Source of the DNA: Siphonodentalium dalli
Taxonomy: Eukaryota; Mollusca; Scaphopoda; Gadilida; Siphonodentaliidae
Reading direction: 5' to 3'
DNA length: 64,000 bases
Assembly (NCBI GenBank): GCA_032622095.1
Contig: CP136063.1
Coordinates: 40,522,106-40,586,105, forward strand
Shown: one piece after another, positions 57,901 to 64,000 of the stretch
Layout: each line of letters opens with the position of its first letter
Numbering within the stretch: the first letter of the stretch is position 1
Translations under genes and position numbers: made by a program
Notes under the pieces: model-generated
Told to the model about the DNA's origin: nothing
The model's input: only the letters and a program-made list of their open reading frames with translations
The model's database searches: none

Positions 57901-58289
57901 AAATGTCAACAGGCACATATATTTTACAAAGACAAAAAGCTAAATTTGAATCTACTACCACTGACATCTGTCAACTCTGCAACAAAGAACCTGAGGACAT
58001 ACTCCACTTCATTGTAACCTGTGAAAGTCTCCATGCTGTAAGAAGCCGCTTCATAACAGCCATAAAAGAAACTCTGAACCAAGCTGGATTGAACCCCAAT
58101 ATACAAAACCATTACCTCTTGAAACTAATACTTGACTGCTCAGCATTCGATATCCCAAAGTACTGCATGCTGAACATTGAATCCATCGCCAGAGGCTTGT
58201 GTTACCAACTACACCATGCTCGTCTCCGTATCCTGTCCAAGAAGAAAACTGGTTTAAGAGCTCCGCCTGTGGACCCCGGCAGTCAGTGA
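54618..58289 (+). CDS. LINE ORF2: endonuclease - reverse transcriptase
   Basis: The frame opens after a TAA at 54615-54617. There is no ATG before the endonuclease domain; the first in-frame non-ATG start considered is GTG at 54699 (1196 codons). Counting from 54699: APE endonuclease about 52-290 with SYNIEG (N58), QEHW (E83), AGDFNA (D203, N205), QIDYFF (D253) and STHDP (H278). Reverse transcriptase is at about 525-800 with GKAPDEDG, MDAKKAFDVVW (motif A Asp), VRQGG and TVADD (motif C, about 763-766; valine where Y or F is usual). The C terminus has CxxC...HxxxxC (CQLCNKEP, about 1089). The enzyme nicks target DNA and reverse-transcribes the element RNA onto it. No internal stop. Lack of an ATG and the overlap with ORF1 suggest expression by -1 frameshift (see findings). 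Other readings: non-AUG initiation, or re-initiation. Confidence 0.9.
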   Translation, partial: AVFFWRPPTSPATTTAKATHKTVEICSVEPPATSDDCSSPTNNSTPSNPITFPVSSTAHSTRELAPPSAAIRDGPDTSLNFISYNIEGLSSNGEYLQHLASKADVIIAQEHWLYNYESWTLEDILGDFNAVVKCSDDNDIVLPNHRSRGQAGIAVCYHKNIAQYVDPLLDGGNRLAAIRINADVPIVVIGVYLPSRGNNYTRSDYTAILDELITIVRKYVSSSHVILAGDFNASLHRSYDCTRDADFKKFLNEAKLLLPTCCPREPTYHSYDNVSHSQIDYFFQSQDIIGKYQTIKREGTNLSTHDPITVSISLQLKRAQDPPKIQGRKRINWNKINKDLYCNDITEALANTADLNTEDSTTEVLVTTLTKVLNESAHKQWDNKPRKPKRKRIWSPDITMAVKDAKHAFWEWKRAGRPDIKNHLCINLKLKKKHLRSLIRKQHARARTNKLMEIMELRDTDVKAFYRIIRAQSDPKASGTTLLNVKGEVLKTNEEVTNGWASYFEELSTPLESSNFNEPYKQLVETDIEYLTQTLMENRESIHPTNPDELLQCIKSFKSGKAPDEDGITMEHLKFGGDNLISYLCNIINRIFQEAKIPDCMKGGSVCPIYKKGGKPKDDPNSYRKITITNTIGKTVEKLHLLRNNNAVKTLQSPLQKGFTKGESPTAAALIITELINEAKEQKKPLYIAFMDAKKAFDVVWHPGLLRELYKAGISGDNWLLFKDWYSNLYSTVNWNGMKSQQFMERQGVRQGGVWSPSAYKVFVNGLLTQYEENSLGSRIGSVFCGTPTVADDVTLVSHDPNELQVMLNILMDYANRLRYLISEQKSCILSISRRDPGHTWTLSNHRMQTVTKATHLGITCDGSSKHGTSLVAQERISAARRCSYALLGAGFHGMNGLNPKVSAHLLRCYILPRLLYGLDVINLNKKDMQQLETFYTQTAKRLQHLPTRTANCASLLMLGLIPIEGEIHKRTLKTYGNIVRNEGSVECQLAARQLATKGDTSNSWFTKVTRLTELYDLPSTHDLVAFPPPKRLWKNMVDTAIEKHWLGNLKREAMDKSTLTQLNLQDTTPGHVHQIWDACGSEPFATTMAAHKMKMSTGTYILQRQKAKFESTTTDICQLCNKEPEDILHFIVTCESLHAVRSRFITAIKETLNQAGLNPNIQNHYLLKLILDCSAFDIPKYCMLNIESIARGLCYQLHHARLRILSKKKTGLRAPPVDPGSQ
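54624..54630 (+). promoter_or_regulatory. Candidate -1 ribosomal frameshift site, T TTT TTT
   Basis: Seven T in a row placed so that ORF1 codons are TTT TTT (54625-54630) preceded by T. Slipping back one base moves the ribosome into the ORF2 frame, which has been open since 54618. GC-rich sequence (ggcgaccgcc, ccggcc) follows. The pattern fits the X XXY YYZ rule; function is inferred. Confidence 0.55.
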
Positions 58290-58467
58290 CAGCCACAAGT
58301 TAGACTTGACACTACTTGTAGATAATTTATTGCAGACTGAATATATATATGTATACACATACCGGGTAGCAAACCTATATGCTCAAGAAGATGTGGTTAC
58401 GTCCGCCCATAAGGACGGTTCTCCTGACACAGGATGGATGTACAGAGAAGGTAAAGGTAAAGGTAAA
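58290..58467 (+). other. LINE 3' UTR and (GGTAAA)n tail
   Basis: 178 bp ending in three GGTAAA copies (58450-58467), followed by host 'ggtaccatagg'. Microsatellite tails in place of poly(A) are known in several LINE clades. Confidence 0.8.
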
Positions 58468-58815
58468 GGTACCATAGGACTGATTTTTTACATTATATTT
58501 CGTTAATATTACTAATGCCATAGGGTTGAATTCTTACATTATATTTTGTTTATATCACTGGTACCTTATGACTGATTTTTTAAAGTATATTCCATTTATA
58601 TTACTTGTACCATAGAATTGAATTCTTACATTATATTTCATTTATATCACTGGTACCATAGGACTGACTTCTCACATTATATTTCACTTATATTACCGGT
58701 GACATAAGACTGAATTTTTACATTATATTAATATTACTGGTACCATTTAGGACTGAATACTTGCCTCATATTTAGTTTGTTTTACTGGTACCATAGGACT
58801 GAATTATTACATTAT
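58468..58815. repeat. 46-bp minisatellite, unit 3, right block
   Basis: Continues the array broken at 52334. Confidence 0.9.
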
Positions 58816-61800
58816 ATTTCGTTTGTTTTATTGATTTATAATAATGTTATATACTCAGTTGTGTACTTCGTCGCCGTAATCACAGAAAGACACAAAATTG
58901 CTGCAGTATTTCTGATAGTCTGCGCTAATACACAGCATTATTATTTCGTGACACCTCAATTTGACATGTTGGTAACCAATCCGGTAAACTACGTGCCAAC
59001 ATGCATGGACGTGAAGTGTTGTTTACTTGAAAATTCGATTAATTTAGTAAACTGTTGTAAATTAAAAAAATGGTTTCTTTGTTTGTTGAAAATTGTTATA
59101 TCTAGGGATTCTATAGAGATATAAATACACAATGAACTGCAGTCCAGCAACCAATAATTCGCACAGATCCCTGAAAATTTCCATAACACTAAATGTGCCG
59201 ATATGATTTATATGTATAAGACCAGGTACTTTTTGAGTCATGACCAATTTTGTTTCAGGGATCTATGCTAATTCGTATCTGGTAGTTGATTTTGACCTAA
59301 CTTAATTGTTTTTTTTACAATTTATTTTCTACAGATATATTCTCTTTATAATTACAAGAGTAATTAGGGAAACTTCGCCTTTGATAAATGCATAATGGTA
59401 TGTTTAGTTTGGGACCACGTGCGGTCTGCCACCATTCGAAGATAATAAACACGAGACAAGACCACAGACTGATTATTGATAACTACTAAAGGTAATGCAA
59501 ACTAAATAACAGGGTGGCAAAACTGGCCGCATCGTGTAATCATATTACTCATTCATCATTGGGGGCAGTCTTCCCCTCATTGTGGAGACAATTAACTTAC
59601 TTAAAGATGAATTATCACTCTAAATAACAAATTTGAAATAGTTGCGTGGGTATAAATAAATAAATATGAATTGAAGACCCTTGTCCGGAAACGCTTCTAT
59701 CAATTAATATTGATTTTATTTCGAATATTTTATTATGTAATGAGATGATTACGGTTGGCCTTGGCGGTGGGTATCCTGTGAAAATATCTCCACCCGTCAA
59801 AAAGCGCCACAAACAGAAAGAACATCAAAATGTAGATAGACTTTGTCCGTATACAAATAAGAAATATCGCATAAACAGTATGCTATGGTCATATGTTTGA
59901 CCATTGTTATGTAAATTAAAGCATAAAAACTAGCTTTTCTGGTGTTTGTTTATATTATGATGGTAAACATAAAGAGCGTTTTTGTTGGTGAATACCTGAT
60001 ATGGAAACAATAAATAGCGTTTATGCCATTTGTATGTGATTAGCCAGTAGCATTGTGTTGTCTTCTGTAACACAATCAGGCTCTTGCATAGGTAAAATAT
60101 AGTAGGTCTTTATGATAACATGCTGTTTACGCGATGGTCATGGTATGTATGAACGGAATTGTATGCGTTTCATTGTTTTTATGTTTACGGTGTTTGGAAC
60201 AAATTTGAATATTTTCGACAATTAAGGCTGCACGTGCCTTTAAATCGGAAACATTACTGTTTTTAGAACCGTTCATGCGATACAGTATAACGATACAGAG
60301 CATTAGACTGTTCACACAGCTACATGTACCTTCCAAATGTCAAACGTCACAGATTGATTGTTTTATTCTGCTGCGTGCTGGGGGAGGGGTACCTATATAA
60401 ATGTCCTAAATAGGCCGAGCGGAAACCTGAGATAATATATACCCCAATGCCACACGTGAAACTAACTGTTTCCCCATTACAAGTGGTAGCGTTATAGTTA
60501 TACTGAGGGAGTGCCACACCATGGACCACTGGTCAACTCATTACATAATTACCATATCATTAATATGCATAGGCCAGTTCGTAAGTATACCTGAACCTGT
60601 ATCGGATTGGTAACGGTAGCTGAGACTGTGACATTTGACCTCATTCAGAGTGTGACCTATATCCCTATAGGCTGGCTGGTATGTTACTGTATACCCATGT
60701 CTGTAATAACTATGTATCGGATTGGTAGCGGTAGCTGGCACTGTGACCACTGACCTCGTTCACGACCTGACCTATATGGATATAGGTTACCTGGTAGGAT
60801 AGGCTCGTATGCATGTTATTAGCTGGACTGACAGTGAAGTAGAACGCCCAGATCTGACATCTCTGAATGGATGAGTAACATGTTAACCAAGACATCTGGC
60901 GAGCAGTGGATAGGGCGGTACAGCGACCGGATCGTCGATACTGCATGGCTGGATGACGACATCAATATCCAGGAGTAAGCTGGACGTAGTACATCTGGGC
61001 TGTCTCTATACCTGGTATTACCTGAGTGTTACCAACTGGCGGACTAGATTATAACTTACACTGTGAGCATGGTAAATACAACTCCCAAATCCATATGAGT
61101 TGACCAGCATAACAAGAGTAGAGACCAGTATAAAATGCTATGATTTATTTACAATGACCAGAATAATATTGTGTATTCAAAGCTATGACAACAATATGAA
61201 CAATCTGTACGCACTGTATTACGGGAATAAGTATTGCATAAAACAGTGCTGGAATACTCACGAGTAAATTACTTATATTAGTGCGATTATTAATATATGA
61301 CTGAACCAGCATATACTATAGTAATTGAGCTACCTGTGAGGAATAATAATATGATCTGGACAAATATGTTATGTATGTCTGATGTGTGGGCTGACCTGTA
61401 ACCTGGGCCTCAACCAAGTGCGGACATCTATGTGTCACCAGGCAGCACTGGAAATGGTTGCACCTATGATGGACGTAATACCGAGCATCGGCATAGCAAT
61501 CGACCAAGCAAGTGGTGATGAGTAGTTGTATGGTTGGTTTCTGTCTTGATATGCACTGTACCAGGTCTACATTTGGATTCGGATTGTCTGATTATTATAT
61601 CTGCCATGGTTAGACCGACGTAGTCTGTGAGTGAAGCTGTACTATCCATAATCCAGGTGATGGATCTCTGCCTGTCCTCGTGCATCTAAACCTGGATCTG
61701 ATTCTGACTAAGCTGTGATGCATATGTATGTCCTCATGCATCTAATCTTGTCTCTGATTCTGAATGAGCGGGGATGCATCTTATCTGTCCTCGTGCATCT

Positions 61801-62230
61801 AAACCTGGCTGATTCTGACTAAGCTGTGATACACATGTCTGTCATCGTGCATATAATCCTGGCCCTGATTCAGACTGAGCGGGATGCATCTGTCTGTCCT
61901 CGTGCATCTAATCCTGGCTCTGATTCTGACTGCATGGCCCCGATTCTGACTTACATCCTTGATGGATAGCATGACTAGAATACCACCATTCCTCACAGGC
62001 TAACATAAGACCTAACCTATACTACAAATGTACTACAAGAGTACTAACAATAAGAGTAAAGAATGACTTCGACTGAAGTCTGAACTGCAGAGAATTTAGC
62101 AAGTGGAAAAGTGCATGAATTATGCGTTGAAATTACCTAAACGGAAAGTGCAATCACCAAGATTGCTAGCTGTAGATGCTATAATAGCAGCCAGACATAA
62201 TATTCTTCTGTCGCCAGGATGCGTATGGAA
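58816..62230. repeat. Conserved noncoding block, unit 3
   Basis: Almost identical by eye to 43081-46360, including the MITE-like insertion at 59752-60239. The 57-bp minisatellite (61640-61960) has one or two more units than in unit 2. No coding signal. Confidence 0.8.
59752..60239. mobile_element. MITE-like insertion, unit 3 copy
   Basis: Same position and nearly the same sequence as 43999-44487, so the insertion preceded the duplication that made units 2 and 3. Confidence 0.7.
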
Positions 62231-62630
62231 ATACGGCTGATATACGCTTGGAATTGAGCTCGATTGTAATGAAAGTCATTGGATGCCCTTGCATCTTTGT
62301 TGACAAAGTGATGTAAGTTGCTATGCCGAGAGAGAAAGTTGAAAGCCAGCGACGTTGGCGGTTGTACGGTATTTATACCCAGTCAACCGGAAACAAGGCT
62401 GTTAAAAATAGCGCAGCAACGTACACTACGCGGCACGTAGGATTTCCCGTAATAATGATGAAAGTTACAGATCAGCAAAGCTGATGAAATAGTACGAATA
62501 TATTTATGATATAAATCGCGATGAACATTAGGAAAGTAATATTACTTAAAATAGGGCGAACATAGAACTTAATTAGAAAGATTTTACAATTAGTTTACCC
62601 TCTCACGCTACAATTCCATTGCTGTATATA

Positions 62631-63278
62631 TCTACTATATATTTTGTGACTTCTGCCTGTCTGTGTGTGTGTTAGCTATGGCCGGGAAAACTGCCAGACG
62701 GATTTTGACAAATTTGATAACTAGGGGTAATTTTTGTCCTAGGAGTGTTTTGAACGGGTCCAAAATCGTGACTCCGACCTGACATTTAGCTTCAAAAAGG
62801 TCAATTAAAGGTCAAATCTGGTAAAACGGGACGGATTTCCATGACATTTGATACCTAGAAGTACTTTTGGACGGGGAGTCTTTTGGACGGGGAGTCTTTT
62901 GGACGGGTCAAATCGTTACCCTTATCTTGACCTTCAAAATTGTCAATTCAAGGTCAAATTGCAAACTTTTGACGGGATTTTGAAGAAATTTGATAACTAG
63001 GGTTACCTTTATCTGAGGAATGTTTTGGACGGGTCAAATCGTGATCCAAACCTGACATTGACCTTCAAAATGGTTAATTCAAGGTCAAATCGGGTAAAAG
63101 CGGACAGATTCCGACGGGTACTTCTGTCGGGTACTTTTGTCAGGGGAGTCTTTTGGACGGGTCAAATCGTGACACCGACCTGACCATGACCTTCAAAATA
63201 ATCAATTCAAGGTCAAATTGTGCAATTCGTCGAAAAGCAGACGGAAAACAGCCCGGAGGAAGTTGGGTCCACCAGCTA
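62631..63278 (+). mobile_element. Helitron-like nonautonomous element, unit 3
   Basis: Same element as 46764-47397. It has a small duplication 'gacggggagtcttttg' near 62872-62900, a C-to-T change in the terminal hairpin, and CTAA followed by T at 63275-63279. Unlike units 1 and 2, no TA tract follows directly; sequence homology between units ends about here. Confidence 0.55.
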
Positions 63279-63362
63279 ATAAAGTTCATCTGCAACAAAT
63301 TCTTCGGAACATGTTTACTTATTTACAATCTATATATCTATCTGCACACATGTTCTTTCTAA

Positions 63363-63366
<4 letters not shown>

Positions 63367-63404
<38 letters not shown>

Positions 63405-63405
63405 A
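63367..63405. repeat. (TA)n microsatellite
   Basis: TA tract directly upstream of another TCTATTATATATTTT sequence. Confidence 0.9.
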
Positions 63406-64000
63406 TTATATATTTTGGAAGATCTGTTTGTTTGTTTGTGTGTGTGTAATCGATGAACTCGAAAACGGCTGACCCGATTTCGATGAAACTTGGTATGTGG
63501 GGGTATTTTCGGGTCTGGAGTAACATAGGCCTATTGATTTTCAGATCCGAGGTCAACTTTTCACGTGCCGATGTCAAATCTGTTTTTACGCTGTGTTACG
63601 GGACTTTCATTTGAGTTCGGTGCTGACAAAAAGATTCTAAACAGCGCGAATAATAAAATGCCAGTCATAATAATGACACTGTGAGAATCTTTCGTGTTTC
63701 CTCTTTCCAACGATATATAATGCGTATGTATCCGTTTTAGTTATCTGCCTCAATTATCAAGAAGAATTGGTACTATCTTCCATCAGGATAAAAACAATGC
63801 GTAACTTCTATGACGTCGTTAGAGGTCATAACGTTAGATCACGTTAACGCTTAAACGGCCGATGCATTTGACTGTTTCAGACGTCTTGGCGATATCTCGG
63901 GCACCGATGGTAATTTATCTTTCCGTTGAAACTTGATAATTAATGAGCGTGTGTATATGAGGCGCGTTTATATACTTGAGTGGAAATCAAATCGGGTTAA
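63402..64000 (+). mobile_element. Possible second Helitron-like 5' end, cut by window edge
   Basis: TCTATTATATATTTTGGAAG followed by a 'tgtttgtttgtttgtgtgtg' run and 'aaacggctgacccgatttcg', 'atgaaacttggtatgtggg'. The arrangement mirrors 46764 and resembles Helitron-type 5' ends I recall from other invertebrates. The 3' end is not in the window, so identity is tentative. Confidence 0.35.

Larger units (their letters stand above)
52335..58467 (+). mobile_element. Full-length non-LTR retrotransposon (LINE), 6.1 kb
   Basis: Inserted into the 46-bp minisatellite between 'actggt' and 'ggtaccatagg'. It has a 5' UTR of about 530 bp, ORF1, an overlapping ORF2, a short 3' UTR and a microsatellite tail (GGTAAA)n. 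No poly(A). Any target duplication is hidden because the tail repeats the target's GGT. ORF2 has APE-type endonuclease, reverse transcriptase and a C-terminal CCHC motif; ORF1 has a PHD-type finger and a coiled coil. This places it in the broad Jockey/CR1/I-like group; the exact clade was not resolved. The long open ORF2 suggests a recent insertion. Confidence 0.9.

Overview
This is a eukaryotic, AT-rich, repeat-dominated window with no bacterial or organellar features. It probably comes from an aquatic invertebrate, with a mollusc (bivalve) my best guess. The reasons are a long C2H2 zinc-finger array of invertebrate style, a full-length non-LTR retrotransposon with a PHD-type ORF1, many MITE and foldback elements, and a 'gggccataactct'-type repeat that I associate from memory with bivalve genomes. 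The species assignment is inference only.

Layout. (1) Positions 1-489 and about 20575-22050 hold a 37-bp minisatellite (core CCCCGGGACTAATTTACC). These two blocks look like one array split by a roughly 20-kb stretch (about 490-20574), because an unsplit paralogue of the junction survives at 21544-21660. The 20-kb stretch has no convincing gene. It holds TTAA-flanked MITEs, palindromic CAGT-ended MITEs, a 1.8-kb foldback, a hAT-like element with 8-bp target duplications, a 1.55-kb TIR element and a 158-bp tandem repeat. (2) From about 22280 to 63290 one locus is present three times in tandem (units about 22280-30480, 30480-47450 and 47450-63290). Each unit has, in order: a minisatellite module, a solo-TIR-like 240-bp sequence, a minus-strand C2H2 zinc-finger gene, its 5' leader, a 46-bp 'ggtaccatagg' minisatellite, and a 3-4-kb conserved noncoding block. 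Units 1 and 2 lead on through (TA)n to the next minisatellite module. In units 2 and 3 the conserved block ends in a recognisable Helitron-like element; unit 1 keeps only its 3' part.

The three units differ by insertions. Unit 1 has a 1.31-kb Mutator-like element with perfect 101-bp TIRs and has lost the 5' leader of its zinc-finger gene. Unit 2 has a 3.5-kb inverted-repeat-flanked segment with a multi-frame pseudogene, a piggyBac-type MITE, a 1.41-kb foldback element inside the zinc-finger array, and a 1.44-kb hyper-palindromic element. Unit 3 has a 6.1-kb LINE that still carries an open 1196-codon EN-RT frame.

The zinc-finger genes have about 18 near-identical fingers each, with HSG(E/D)[12 protein letters not shown] linkers, and all three share a frameshift before finger 1 and a TGA in the same finger near the 3' end. 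The most notable single item is the LINE: its ORF2 frame has no ATG before the endonuclease domain, opens at 54618, and overlaps ORF1 directly over a canonical T TTT TTT slippery heptamer (54624-54630) in the phase needed for a -1 frameshift from ORF1 into ORF2.
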